Source of the DNA: Pampus argenteus
Taxonomy: Eukaryota; Chordata; Actinopteri; Scombriformes; Stromateidae
Length of the DNA stretch: 64,000 nucleotides
Direction of reading: 5' to 3'
NCBI GenBank assembly: GCA_036937835.1
Contig: CM072876.1
Span: 17,079,001-17,143,000 of the forward strand
The translations under genes and the position numbers were made by a program. Positions 12,951-25,160 of this stretch are shown one piece after another (positions within the stretch are counted from its first letter, which is position 1; each line of letters opens with the position of its first letter). The notes under the pieces were generated by a model, which saw nothing but the letters and a program-made list of their open reading frames with translations, was not told where the DNA came from and searched no databases.

Positions 12951-15249
12951 TTGCGGCGTCTAACTTGTTCAAAATGTGCTTAACTTAAAGAAAATAGAGG
13001 CCTGAGAAAATCCGGCACTTTAGCGGTTCATCCCCAGAGGTCACGTCTTGTATAAACACACCCACTGTATCCCTCACCTCTTTACTTGACGATTGCCAGA
13101 CATTTGATGTCAAAGTCATTCATGCTTGCAGACATAGTCTGGGACTAAGAAGTCAGTGTGTTTTGACAGGCTCATAATATATATCTCTCCGTACCGCTTG
13201 ACAGCACCAATCAACAATAAACATGCCTGGATGCCTGCTGTAAACTATTTTACAGCTCTTGATTTTGCTAATACATTTTTGGAGGGAAAGGCACCGCCTG
13301 CATGATGTCCAACACTCTGTTGTCTGGATGGGAAATTGAACTTTGTTAATGGTCCTTGTCCTGTGCTGTGACTTCTGTCCTTGCTGTGGTGAAGAGGCTG
13401 CTGAGAGCAACAGAATCTAGACAAGAGTGATACGGTTCTTTAGATTAGTAGTATGTAATGTACGAATGTAATGTGATGTCATAACGAGGTAAATATTAAA
13501 GAGCTGCTGATGGAAATACGTTTAGAGAAAATGAAAGGATTACATGATTCACTGCAGCCCGGTGGAGTCTGAGAGCCTGGTGGTCAGAATGGTAGCTGTT
13601 AGTCCTTCTCCAGCTCTGACAGCCTTAATTCACAATGACATGCCAACAAATCTCTAAGTTTCCAACTGTCATTGAAGAATTCTGGTGTGGTGTAGTATTT
13701 CTTATTGAGCTAAAACCATATTTCTGCACCACACTCAGGTTGGTATTTCAGTTGAGCTGTGAAAACAGATGTTAGCAGGGAAAGGAGGAAGAAGAAGAAA
13801 CACAGCGACAGTAGCAACGGTGGCGGACGGCTTCATGTAAGCGCCGCTCTCTTTATTGTCTAACTTTGGCAGCTTGTTTGGAGTTAAACGTACACATCTG
13901 CCTCCTTTCGCTCACTGAAATTGTTGTAATCTGCTCGCAATAAAGAAAATGTCAGGAAGGCACCACGGAAATGGAAAAGGAATGCCATTTCCTTATTTGC
14001 TGGTTTTCTGCGGCTGACCTGTGTGTCAGGCCTCCAGGCATGCCCATTAGGAGGAGAATTACCCGTTCTGGCATTTTAATGTCGACAGAGGTATTTACAG
14101 AAATAAGATGTCGAATGTTGTTGTTTTTTTTCCTAGAAAACAGCTTTTTAGAATTAGTTTAAGGGAGACAGTTGGTGACAGATGACATCTCTTCCATTAC
14201 CCTGAGACATGCTGCAGAACATTTAACTACATCTGAAAATATACTCTCAATTAAGTGTGTACTGACACATACCAATATATTTTTTTTCATCTTAACGATG
14301 TCTTTTCTTTCTTTCTTTCTTTCTTTTTTTTTCGCTTAAGCGAGTTATTAATCCACTCGCTGAAGAAAAATGATCAGCTGTTGGTGTCCTGTTAATTTCA
14401 TTGGCTACAGTATACCCGTGACTGTCTGCAAGTAATAACTTGAAATAACACGTCAATAAAGACATAAAACAAATAGAGTTCAGTGTTACAAGAATCCTAT
14501 TGAAAAAATACAAATCGGTTATATAAAGTTAAACATATTGACAGTGGTCTTTTTTATCATATGGCAGCCAGTCAAATAAATCCAGCAATTATTCTGCTCA
14601 TTTCAAAAAATGATAGAATAATTCATTAAAAAAAGTCACCACTTATTACAATGAGCGTTTACAGTATTATGTTTGATCTTCAAACCGTTTAGAGGAACGA
14701 TACAAAGGGCTGCATTCAAGAACGTTTTCTCCTTTTTTCTCTTTCTTTAATTTGGATGTGAAACCAGAATAAGAAAACACAAAATCAGCTGGAGATACTG
14801 CTACTGTAATTCAGTTGGAGTGTTTTATAGCCGTTAAAGAACCAAAATAAACACGTGTGTCCACAAATCTTCAGAAATTATTTCATAATTTAGCCACCAT
14901 CACTCAATTTTATTTTCCAACCATCACAGTAAGAAAACATTGAATCTGACATCTTAATTTGCTTTGTTTATCCAAGCAAAGATCAAATTTGTGTCATGAA
15001 CAATTTATGATTGCGGTCAACTTTAGGGGCTCGGCCTGTGAAGAGATGAAATATTCTTCCTTTTTTTTCTTAGTGATAATAAAATAATTAACTGTGGTCA
15101 TGAGGATGTGGTTTTACAGCTTCACAGAATAATTACTCTTGTCCAGATCATAAAATATAAAGATAAAGATTAAGTGATTACAAAATAAGTTTTTTTATTC
15201 ACTTTTTCAGGCCTAATTAAGTATAGTACAAGTATAGTAAGTATTCTCG
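12951..15249. other. Unique non-coding DNA, no gene recognised
   Basis: No gene is called. A (CTTT)n tract lies at 14302-14323. The short segment 13795-13850 is unusually rich in CpG for this window and contains a good splice-donor-like CAT|GTAAGC at about 13834; it is discussed as a weak candidate for a non-coding first exon. Confidence 0.5.
14302..14323. repeat. (CTTT)n microsatellite
   Basis: About five tetranucleotide units followed by a T run. It accounts for the lysine/arginine-rich C-terminus of the minus-strand frame 14292-14513. Confidence 0.85.
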
Positions 15250-16081
15250 CTTGATGTAGTTAAAGTACTGCAGTAACAGTACATAAGTATTGTGATCTTG
15301 ATGTAGTTAAAGTACTGCAGTAACAGTACATAAGTATTATTATTCTTGATGTAGTTAAAGTACTGCAGTAACAGTACATAAGTATAGTGATCTTGATGTA
15401 GTTAAAGTACTGCAGTAACAGTACATAAGTATAGTGATGTTGATGTAGTTAAAGTACTACAGTAACAGTACATAAGTATTGTGATCTTGATGTAGTTAAA
15501 GTACTGCAGTAACAGTACATAAGTATAGTGATCTTGATGCAGTTAAAGTACTGCAGTAACAGTACATAAGTATAGTGATCTTGATGTAGTTAAAGTACTG
15601 CAGTAACAGTACATAAGTATTGTGATCTTGGTGTAGTTAAAGTACTGCAGTAACAGTACATAAGTATTGTGATGTTGATGTAGTTAAAGTACTGCAGTAA
15701 CAGTACATAAGTATAGTGATCTTGATGTAGGTAAAGTACTGCAGTAACAGTACATAAGTATTGTGATCATGATGTAGTTAAAGTACTGCAGTAACAGTAC
15801 ATAAGTATTGTGATCTTGATGTAGTTAAAGTACTGCAGTAACAGTACATAAGTATAGTGATCTTGATGTAGTTAAAGTACTGCAGTAACAGTACATAAGT
15901 ATTGTGATCCTGATGCAGTTAAAGTACTGCAGTAACAGTACATAAGTATAGTGATCTAGATGTAGTTAAAGTACTGCAGTAACAGTATATAAGTATAGTG
16001 ATCTTGATGTAGTTAAAGTACTGCAGTAACAGTACATAAGTATTGTGATCTTGATGTAGTTAAAGTACTGCAGTAACAGTA
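15250..16081. repeat. 47-bp minisatellite, about 18 units
   Basis: A tandem array of a 47-bp unit: starts of the shared TTGATGTAG motif fall at 15251, 15298 and so on to 16051, with one unit of 48 bp. Units are nearly identical, differing at scattered positions such as TATTG versus TATAG and CTTGATGTAG versus CTTGATGCAG. Each unit contains GTACTGCAGTAACAGTAC, in which GTACTG and CAGTAC are inverted arms, plus a CTGCAG site. The last unit runs directly into a transposon body whose second copy (25.8 kb) has just one unit. The array is therefore an internal expansion of that transposon. There are no unique spacers, so it is not a CRISPR array. Confidence 0.95.
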
Positions 16082-16120
16082 GTGACTGATATATTATTAT
16101 ATATGACATCATTAGATTAT

Positions 16121-16473
16121 TACCGTATTTTTCAGGCTATAAACGCACCAGATTACAAGGTACAATAAGAGACAAAACGTGGGTTGGAAGACGAACTTTA
16201 TTCAACTAATTCACAATAACTCTCAGTTGTAGTTTAACACAAAAATACAAGTTTAAGTGGGCGATTTCCGCATCAAACATCCCTCTCAACATTGTTCAGT
16301 TTTAACACAAAAATACAAAACCGTTGTTCAGAGTTTAACAGTTGGGTGATTTTAGGATCCAGCAGCCAGCAGAGGTTAGTAAACACAACCAAAGGTCATA
16401 CATAAGGCGCACTGTTGATTTTAGAGAAAATGTAATGATTTTAGATGCGCCTTTTAGTCCGAAAAATACGGTA
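16121..16473. mobile_element. Non-autonomous DNA transposon with CCGTATTTTTC ends
   Basis: The element starts CCGTATTTTTCAGGCTATAA and ends TTTTAGTCCGAAAAATACGG, forming imperfect terminal inverted repeats. TA flanks both sides (16121-16122 and 16472-16473), which fits a Tc1/mariner-style TA target, although the superfamily is my inference. The length is about 350 bp and there is no transposase. It interrupts the composite element: the 25.8-kb copy has no such insertion at the corresponding place. A related 5' half lies at 53514-53782. Confidence 0.75.
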
Positions 16474-16575
16474 ATACTGAAGCATCAGTGTTAGAGCAGC
16501 ATGTTACTGTTGTAGCTGCTGGAGGTGGAGCTAGTTTCAACTACTTTATATACAGTTACGGTAGCTAGTTTAGTC

Positions 16576-16815
16576 CAGTGGTTCCCAACCTAGGGGTCGA
16601 CCCCTCCAAAGGGTCAGCAGATAAATCTGAAGGGTCGTGAGATGATTAATGGGAGAGGAAAGAAGGAAAAAACTGAGGTCTGATACATAAATCTGTTTTT
16701 TTGTTTTTATGACTCTATTTGGTGGAGCTGTTAACAACTCATAGACATCTGAAATGTGACCCGACTACACACTTTTTTTAGTAAACGTCAGAAGACAAAA
16801 AGGTTGAAACCACTG
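16576..16815 (+). mobile_element. hAT MITE with CAGTGGTT ends, copy 1
   Basis: It begins CAGTGGTTCCCAACCTAGG and ends AAAGGTTGAAACCACTG, which are imperfect inverted repeats of the type seen in hAT-Charlie-like elements. The flanking octamers GTTTAGTC (16568-16575) and GTTTCATC (16816-16823) agree at 6 of 8 positions, consistent with an old 8-bp target duplication. The internal segment, with TCTGAAGGGTCGTGAGATGA, is shared with 25161-25775. It is about 240 bp long and non-coding. Confidence 0.7.
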
Positions 16816-17021
16816 GTTTCATCTTTAACAATGTGTTGTATTTTAAAAGCTTCTTATATTATCTATTGAGTCAAATCTGCATCTGAACAGTAACTAAAGC
16901 TGTCAGATAAATGTAGTGGAGTAGAAAGTACAATATTTCCCTCTGAAATGTAGCCGAGTCGAAGTATAAAGTAGCATCAAATTGAAATATGGCAAAATTG
17001 TACTTTTACTTTTCACCACTA

Positions 17022-17944
17022 CTGAGTTGGAAGTCACAAATGTACAATAGAGTAATACCCCTGAATATGAAATCCTGAGCTATGTCATTTTAATTCAATC
17101 TTTTGTCACATTTGTTTAAACTTGATGAAAGAAAAATGAGCATGTGTCAGCAGAGCTCTCCACAACTAAGAATGATGTATAGTGAGTTATCTAAGTGTTT
17201 CATGTTATCCATGCAGTGTACAGTGAATCGTTCTCCCAGCTATCGTGTATATATGATCATGTGGGACTAATCACAGCTAGGCTTCATTTCTGGGCACACT
17301 ACGCTACGTTACATTCAGACTGCGCTGCCCTGTTTTCACATGCAAAACCTGGATTTACATGCAAGTGTGGTTTGTGAATTAGAGTTGTGTGTCATGTTTT
17401 ACTGGAGAGGAAACCTTAACATCGCATACACACTCAACTGTTGCTGATTTACATGGAACCGGGGGAGGGTGAAGGGAAAAACAAAGACCTTGGATTATTA
17501 CGCCATAAATCTGCTTTTTTTCTTCTTTTTTTTAAGGCAATGAAAGGTTGATTTATATGGACATAATCGCCAACAGCTTAAACTACTTGAAGAACCTGAA
17601 GAACACTAAATCTTGCATGCAGCCACTAACCATCTCTACCAACATGCATACCTCCGCACTAATCCTGCTTCTTAGTAACAGTAGATAAGACGAACATGAA
17701 ACTGTCTGCTGTCCGGAGAGCTCTTGACATAAGCCATATACATACACCATTCCATGCTATAATTATGGTTTTGAGTAAAGTACTGGGCCTCGGCTGTTTG
17801 TTTAGGACACGCACTCTGAGCGCACTGAACATCATCATCAGTGTTTGAGAAGAAGAGCTCCGAATGTCTCTGCACTCCTCTGTTGACATGAACGAAACCA
17901 AAGCCAAAACTCTCTGTGGTAGAAATGTAACACACAAAAGAAGT
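17022..17944. other. Unique non-coding DNA, no gene recognised
   Basis: No gene or known element. The minus-strand frames 17659-17973 and 17672-17935 overlap in different phases and show no motif. Confidence 0.55.
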
Positions 17945-18012
17945 CTGTTTCCTTTAAACAAATAGTTAAACAATTTGGGAAAATACGCTAGATTAGCTTT
18001 CTCTGTCCAGAC
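17945..18012 (+). mobile_element. Fish dispersed repeat, 5' fragment
   Basis: The segment with TAAACAATTTGGGAAAATAC followed by GCTTTCTCTG resembles the start of a very common teleost repeat (AACACTTTGGGAAATACGC type). A longer copy of the later part of the same family is at 25968-26262. Only the first 60-70 bases are recognisable here. Confidence 0.55.
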
Positions 18013-18313
18013 ATATAATACACTTATTTAAAATATTTTATAAAGTTTTTCATGTGGTTTTAGATCGAAGGCCACATCCAGGCTGACTTTAGCTCCGGAT
18101 GAAAAAGTAGCATTTATTTAAATGAGACGCAGCAGATGGTTTCTTGAAGGTTGAAACTAATTCAACTTTTTTTTTTCAACTTGCATCATCTGGTAACAGC
18201 AGTGAAGCTTGGGAATATTTGTTTGATGTGTGGTATAAATCAGGATAGGTGCAGTTTTTTGACCCGCGTGTCTGTGCTTGGTAATGAGTGGAAGAATGGC
18301 TGCGGAGCAAGGA

Positions 18314-18359
18314 AAGAGTCAGAGTCAGAGTCAGAGTCAGAGTCAGAGTCAGAGTCAGA
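18314..18359. repeat. (AGAGTC)n hexanucleotide tail
   Basis: About 7.5 perfect AGAGTC units. Three overlapping frames turn it into repeated Ser-Glu, Arg-Val or Ser-Asp dipeptides, none of which is real protein. It directly follows, on the minus strand, a LINE-like 3' end finishing in GACAAATAAATCTGACTCTG, so it is best read as that retroposon's 3' tail. Confidence 0.95.
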
Positions 18360-18700
18360 TTTATTTGTCATAAGCCATATGTACAGGCTGCACACACAGA
18401 ATTTGAAATTGCAGTGCTCCCTAGGCCCGCAGTGCACATCAAACATCCTATAGACAAGACAGGAAGACATGACAACAATAACAATATAAACCTAACCAGA
18501 AATACTAAAGGCTTGTATATAATACAAATAAGTAAAAACAAAACAACACACTGTGTAGTTAAAAACACAATGTATGAGTAAAAACACAATGTAAAAGTAA
18601 AAACATCAGTAACAACACAGCAATGTTTAGTAAGTGTGGTGTAAAACAAAAGTGTTCAATAGAGTTTCTGTGGAGCGGTGGGAAGGGAAGTCCACAGTAG
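18360..18700 (-). mobile_element. LINE-like 3' untranslated end, minus strand
   Basis: On the minus strand the sequence runs through GTGCACTGCGGGCCTAGGGA, then GCAATTTCAAATTCTGTGTG, to GACAAATAAATC and straight into (GACTCT)n. The pattern of a 'GGGAGCA...GCAATTTC...ACAATAAA' block followed by a hexanucleotide tail is typical of fish LINE 3' ends. The 5' limit (about 18700 in plus coordinates) is uncertain, and no reverse-transcriptase coding sequence remains. Confidence 0.6.
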
Positions 18701-21700
18701 AGAGATGAAACTATTCGAGGACTCACCCTCACAGTTCACTTTGTTGGCTCTTGTTTGGTTTGGGTTTTCCTACTTTTAATCGTAATTAATATGAAATGCC
18801 TCTGAGTGTCATTAATCCATGGTGATTAGTCCATGTCTGTAAGTAGACTGGGTAGAGTAGACTAGTCTCGTCACCTATTATACATCATCAGTCTTTCACT
18901 ATTCCAAACGAATCAGCTGATGTGTGTTTTTTATTCATCAACATTAGTGAAAGTTTAAACAATTGCAGACGTTGGCCTTTTGATATTTACCCTGATATGT
19001 TTTTTTTGGGCTTTTGTGTATTTGCCTGTAAGCTACGCTAACAGTGCATTGTTAACATTGTTGTTGTCCTCACTCTAAATTGCAGACAAATGTTTTTCCA
19101 AAAAATAAAAAAATAAAAAAATAAATCCAAAATGTCAAAGTATCTCTTTCATAGAGTGAACCTTTAGAGAGAACCTGCTTCGTGATGCATCTAAAGCAGG
19201 CCAGCATGTCTGCCTGTGTGATTCATCCCTCTTCAGCAGACCTCTTTACAGGAAGGCCGTGCTGGAAGACAGCTCCATGGTTCGCTTGCTTCCCTAAATG
19301 TGGATCAGCGAGCTTAATATTTCGCTGATTGCTTTTATTTGGGGAAATAGGCCTGAAAACAGAACAGTGTGCTTTTTGCTCCCAGCACTTTACCACCTAC
19401 TTGAATCATGCCCATCCATTCCCATCTGTGAGCCTCATATTATAGGACAAACCTGTGTGTGACTGCTCCACATGGGTATTTATATACACCAGAGAGAGCT
19501 GATGGATGAATTTCAGATGTGCTTCCCAGGAGTCTGAGGGGATGTTTCCATTTCTAGACTGGGGGAAAAATGCTCTGCGCAACCCCTGGGAATAGAGTAT
19601 CTTAGGTTCCTGTGCTGCCGTTTCCATTCGATTACCTTACCTCAAACTGTCGCTGTTATTCCAACAGCCACCCTGTTAACGTTTTGCATGAAACAGAGCA
19701 AACGCATTAACATTATGCATAATATATACAAGTGAGCGCATGTTTAAACACACACGCATGAAGGAGAGGTCTCAACATCTGCAGAAAATTATTTTCCTAT
19801 CACATGGTGAGACTGTAAAGTCTGGGAAGAAATACAGCGCGCGCAGTTACAGCCACTTTGTTTCCCTTCTCCTTCATTTATCCCCACAACACAGACTTTG
19901 ATTTATGTCAGAATCCTGCATGCACACTTTAACAGGGAAAAGTGGAGCTGAGCGGCTTTATCCGTCATTCTGAGAGTGGCAGTCATTCCACAGCCAGCAC
20001 CGTTCGCCTCATCATGCACGTCTCTGTTGCAGTAATTTCCCAAATGGACTCATTCCTAACTACGAGTTTCCAAAATGACATTAACCATACATACATAACA
20101 ATCTCAGTAAGGAGGAATATCACACGGCCAGATTATTATATTTCTTATTATATTGCGTGTAAACCCAAGAGGCACCAAACCTATAAAATGTTCCTCATCT
20201 GCAAACGGATTATTAAAGACAGTAATTCCTGAAATGAATGAAATCTGTGGCCATGAGTCATACTGTTCCTAATTCATGTGTAATGCATTCCGGCAGCACC
20301 GTATACAAGGTGTATGAATGTGTTATGAAAATAAGTTAATTAACCATGAGCGTATTGATGACGGTGTTTGATGATGGTGTTTGTACAGTAGTGCTTGTAA
20401 GCAAAAAAACAATTGTTCCACTGTGAACGTTTTCTTCCCTTAATGCACGATCATTTTAGTGGTCCACACCTGAGCCAAAATTCACTACAGGTTTGTGCAC
20501 CAGAGTGTAATGGAAATGTTGCATCCACTAATGTGTGTTTTTGTTTTTTTTTAGGTAGTAAGAAACGCTCCATTTGGTTTGATGATTGCAATCTTTTGTT
20601 TCTGCCACAGGGTTTAAGAGCTGTTTAAGACTTGCAGGTCTTGTAGAATTTCCTCATCTCATAGACGTCTGTGTCATCAGGCCACTGATGAGATAAAGTC
20701 ACTTTATATTGAAAATTGTCTTTTCCTTTCAATAAAAGCAGATATGGCACACAGCGCATTTGATATAAATATAATATTTAATTGAATTTGGCCAAGAAGA
20801 ACATTCAACAAAATAGCTAGTCTAATACAAGTGACCACAAGGCAATGACAAAACTAACAACACAATACATCCAAAATGCAACAACAAGAAGTGCATCTAT
20901 TCCATATGTACAATCAGACAACTGTTATATTTCTATTGCATGGCTGACAATATGCATGTGTCACACACACATCATAGAGTACACATGTAGAAAATTGTAC
21001 ATATTTCTTTATTTAAATTTTTTTTTAAAATGCTACCTATCCAGAATACCCCTGACAACATGACAGCATGTGCGAGGAGACATGAACTCCAGTCACAGAT
21101 CGTTCAGTTCGATTATTTATTGACTCCATCAACGCTCCTCTCTATGCTGAGCTGTTACTGTGACTGATCTCAGACACAGCAGCTTCACGTAATAGCATCA
21201 GTCACATGGTTTTATAAATTGAAGCCAGAAAATATTTTATTTGATATAATATTCATGATACGAGCTCAGTGTCCGTCTGGATTGACTGTTCAGACTGAAA
21301 GTGGGTGTATGCTGTGTATGCTTCTCACAACATATTCTGCTTTTATAAATATCACTTCATGTGTACGAAATTGTGTATGCATATTTTTGTTCATATACGT
21401 GGTTTATCCATCTGGCCCCCCGTCATGTGTTATGCATATTAAACATTCTGAGAGTTCCCAGACCCCCTTATATGTTTGCATTTTGTCAAATCAGCGGCTA
21501 CGAGCAGATCCTGTCTGCACTGTAACCATGACCGCACAGAAAACAACTTCTGATACTGAAGAAAAAATATCTGAAACTGATGCTGAGAAAAGATTTTAAA
21601 TGACCTTTTTTTTTTTTTTTTTTTTATCCTTGGAGGACATTGAACATCCTGCTGCTGTTACTGGAACCAGAGTCTTTAGCTGATGTCTTTATTTGCCATT

Positions 21701-24592
21701 TTTACAGTGAGAAGAATGAATGACCCTGAAATCTCCACCGCACCATCTGCTCCCCCAAAAGTCACAACTGCCGTTCCAATAAGTCAATCTAGCTAAAATC
21801 ATGTCTGCTCAGCATATCTATTACACAGCATGGATGGTTTATGGTGCCATAAAGCGAATCCTCCACTACACCAACCTTTACCTTAACCTGGTTAACACGA
21901 TCGGAGAGTTTAGGAGCATCGTGACTACATGTGCAGGCTGAGCGGCGGCAGCCTCAGAGCGATGGGGGCCGGGCGCTGTGCTGAGGAGAGGAGGGGATCA
22001 GGGCTTAGAGGGAGGCTGCAATGCCTATAGCCTACAGTAATCCAGGATCACAGAGTTAGCTCTGTTAGCTTCTCCCACTCACTTCAGGGATTAGAGACAC
22101 TGAGCTGACCACTCTGATGAAACACTTGCAATATCCTGAGGACTGACAGAGACCTGGCAGGAGGACGGGTTACGCGGGTGGGGGTGGGGATCAGGGGATG
22201 GACCAGACCATCAACTGATGCCCAGATGAAGATGTCCATGGTGACTTAATGAAACGACAGCTCATGCCTGCCTCATTTATATCACTTCCATAAGGGCTCA
22301 GGCTAATATGAGAACTCTTATTACATATATTTCTTAAACCTTTAACTTAAATGATTGTCGTTCGATTATATAAGATTATATAAGATAGATAGATTTGATT
22401 TAATAAAAAATATGTAAAAAAACGAAAAAATCTTTTGAGGGTGTTTTGTTTTTTTCTGATCTCATTGTCTAAATCTACAGAAAATGAAACAATGTCATCA
22501 TCCATCATGATAAATACATGTATGGCATGCTGCTATGTCCAATCCAGTGTATGTGGAAGTTCAGACAGTCCTCGCCACATAATGACCACATGGTTGATCA
22601 CATACTTATTAAATAACAACGTGTTTCTCTTTTCCTGAGAAGCAACCTCCTGTTGTTATACTAATAATGGCTTTTCTCTCTCAGAGGGAAAGATGGAGGT
22701 AGCTTTACATTGTCACAGCACTATAAAATGCTGTTGAGGTTTATTTTAATGTCATCCTGATCCTGATCTTGACAGCGCGTTATGTTGCTTATCTTGTTGA
22801 TCCAATGGGCTGCTTGTTTTATTGCAACACTGTCTTGTTCTTTTAAAAGTTTATTACAAAAAGTTATAGAAGTGCAGCATCTTGCAGGCTCCCCGGTCTT
22901 GCCTGGAGAGGTTCTCTGCCAATATGAAACACGCTGACTCACTTCTCCTGTCCTGCAGTGTTAAAGGTTTACTTCAAAGATCAGCCCTAAGGACACCGTA
23001 ACCAGTCATAGATAAGAAAGGAAACAGATGTCACCTTTGACCTTTATTGTCCAGAAAGTCCATCAACCTTTTGGTTTACCAATCATTTCCTGACTTGGAC
23101 ACTCTGACCTCAGTCTACTTTTCCTGATGTGCCATTCTTTTTAGTAAAGCAGCATGTTTTAACACATACTACACTATAAAATGCTATTAAATGAGGTTGG
23201 GGTGTTACTTGAAAATAGGTCATTTGGAAGCGGCTTACTGTCCTAGAAATCACATTAATATCTAATGCCAGAATCCAGTACCAATTCAGGAAGTAGTGTG
23301 ACCTTTCTGTCGCATTACAGAATGTAGAAGGGTGTAGAGGAGTGTAGTGAGTCAGACTGCCATGCAGAGGAGTCAAGTTCTTACCCTGTTACAGGCCTGC
23401 AATAAGAACTTAACCCTACTGTGGTTACCATGCAAACACCAAGTAATCAAGTACACTGTCTCATCCTTACCTGCTCCGTCACCATGTCCTGTCCGCGAGT
23501 CTTCCTGTAAGAGGGAGAATTGATCTATTTTGTCAAGTGTGAGTTCATTCTTGACCTTGTAAACACTGTATCGGGAAAAATAGCAAGGAACCCGAGCAAG
23601 GACAAGAGAGTGAATGAACACTAGAAACAGCCTCCACCGAGAAGAGGTCAAAAAGGTCATCGACCAAGAATCAGAGGACGACAAGAGAAACATCAGGAAC
23701 CACAGTCACATCTGACACCATCGCCTCCTGTATACACCCGCCTGCTATCACGGCCCATACTTTGGTCAAATGATGGAAACTGAGCCATTTCCATGGTAAC
23801 TTAACAGAATTCATCTACTCATGAAGCCTGTTTGTTTGTTATTGGACTGTATGTGTGTGTGTCTGCTAATATATTTTACATTATTGCATTTCTAATCTGC
23901 AAACAAATAAAATAAAATAATATATATTGTTATTCTAAAATGCTTGCTCGTGTCCATTGACAGTTATTATGGGATTAATAAAAACCTCCATGCAGTTTTC
24001 ATGCAGCCCTAACCCCTGTAACATACAGTATTTACTTATGCTAATTAAAATCCCATAATTCCATATCAACCATCATGTTGACATTACAAGATCCATCTGA
24101 TGAAAATAGCTTTCAGTTTTATTTATTTTTTTAGGTTCATGTTCTTGAGAATATTTAAATAAATATGTCATGAAGAATATTTAGTGCTCTACGTCTTAAC
24201 TGTTCGCCGTGAAAGCGCACGCAAAGTGTTTCTATGGAAAAAGGAGATCAGCTCCAAGTATTCATGCAACCAATAAACACTTCACGCTGATTAAAACATG
24301 AGCAACTCTATAATTTACACAGCAAATTGCTTCTGTCAGTTGCTTGGAGCCACTTATTCCAGTTGTCTGTGTTACCTCTGTCAACACAGCCAGCTGCTGG
24401 TGATTACTGAAGGACCAGTCTTATTTTTCTCCAAGTTCAAGTTGAAATAGATTTAAATAATTAGCTGAATGTGTGTCCGATTTGCTCAAGCTGCTTCGAT
24501 GCCTCTCAGGCAACATGTACGGTAAGGCAAAGTCCGGTGCAGCTTTGTCCGTTTGTTTTACGTTAAAATTGTTTCTTCCATGCTACAAGTAA

Positions 24593-24594
<2 letters not shown>
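18701..24594. other. Unique non-coding DNA, no gene recognised
   Basis: Nearly 6 kb without a recognised gene or element. The largest frame, 21219-21599 plus (126 codons), is hydrophobic and cysteine-rich in its first half, lacks any family motif, and is followed by a long T run (21607-21625). A GC-rich pocket lies at 21930-22010. There are short poly(T) runs and a small TAGA cluster near 22380. Confidence 0.55.

Positions 24595-24628
<34 letters not shown>
24595..24628. repeat. (GT)n microsatellite
   Basis: A pure run of about 17 GT units. Confidence 0.95.
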
Positions 24629-24629
<1 letters not shown>

Positions 24630-25160
24630 TTGAGCTCACATGTCAATCATTTTGTTTTAAAGAGTAAAGTTGAAGAGTTGAAACTGCAGATTGTGAGTTT
24701 CAATGTATAATTCATGTGACATGCATGCTGCAGCTCTTTCACTCTCTGCTACTGGCATTTAGACCTGGTTCAATACGAAAACAGTGTCTAAACAGACCTA
24801 TGTGTTATTTAGATAAACTGACCACATACTGGGAATGCTTGAAAAAATATATAAAAAATGTAATAAAGTGACATTAACAGTCCTACAGTGAATGTAAATG
24901 ACTGCTAGCTCACTCAATCATTCATGCTCAGTCACTCATTGTTTTGTACTGTACTGTACTTAAGTACAATTGTGATTTACTTGAGTATTTCCATCTGATG
25001 CTACTTTATACTTTGACTCGGCTACATTTCAGAGGGAAATATTATACTTTCTACTCCACTACATTTATCTGACAGCTTTAGTTACTGTTCAGATGCAGAT
25101 TTGACTCAATGGATAATATAAGAAGCTTTTTAAAATACAACACATTGTTAAAGATGAAAC

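Larger units (their letters stand above)
15229..17021 (+). mobile_element. Composite non-autonomous hAT-like element, copy 1
   Basis: The body at 16040-16120 and 16475-17021 matches, in reverse complement, 24945-25870. Shared blocks include CATCAGTGTTAGAGCAGCAT, the nested CAGTGGTTCCCAACC element, and the segment from TTTCATCTTTAACAATGTG to GTATAAAGTAGCATCA. The right end TTACTTTTCACCACTA resembles the TACTTTTAC..CCACCACTG terminus of an abundant teleost repeat that I take to be hAT-like. The 47-bp array occupies its left part, and another element (16121-16473) has jumped into it. The left boundary is uncertain. No coding potential is seen. Confidence 0.65.

Noticed and set aside
15250..16081. 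Possible CRISPR array (regular repeats)
   Set aside because: The units are directly adjacent 47-bp repeats without unique spacers, in a fish genome and joined to a transposon body.
18288..18581. Frame encoding a long Arg-Val (or Ser-Glu, Ser-Asp) dipeptide repeat
   Set aside because: It is generated by the (AGAGTC)n tract in all frames and both strands; no other coding sign.
21219..21599. A 126-codon hydrophobic, Cys-rich frame, possibly a small membrane protein
   Set aside because: No defined membrane-segment pattern or signal peptide, and it ends next to a T run; not supported as a gene.
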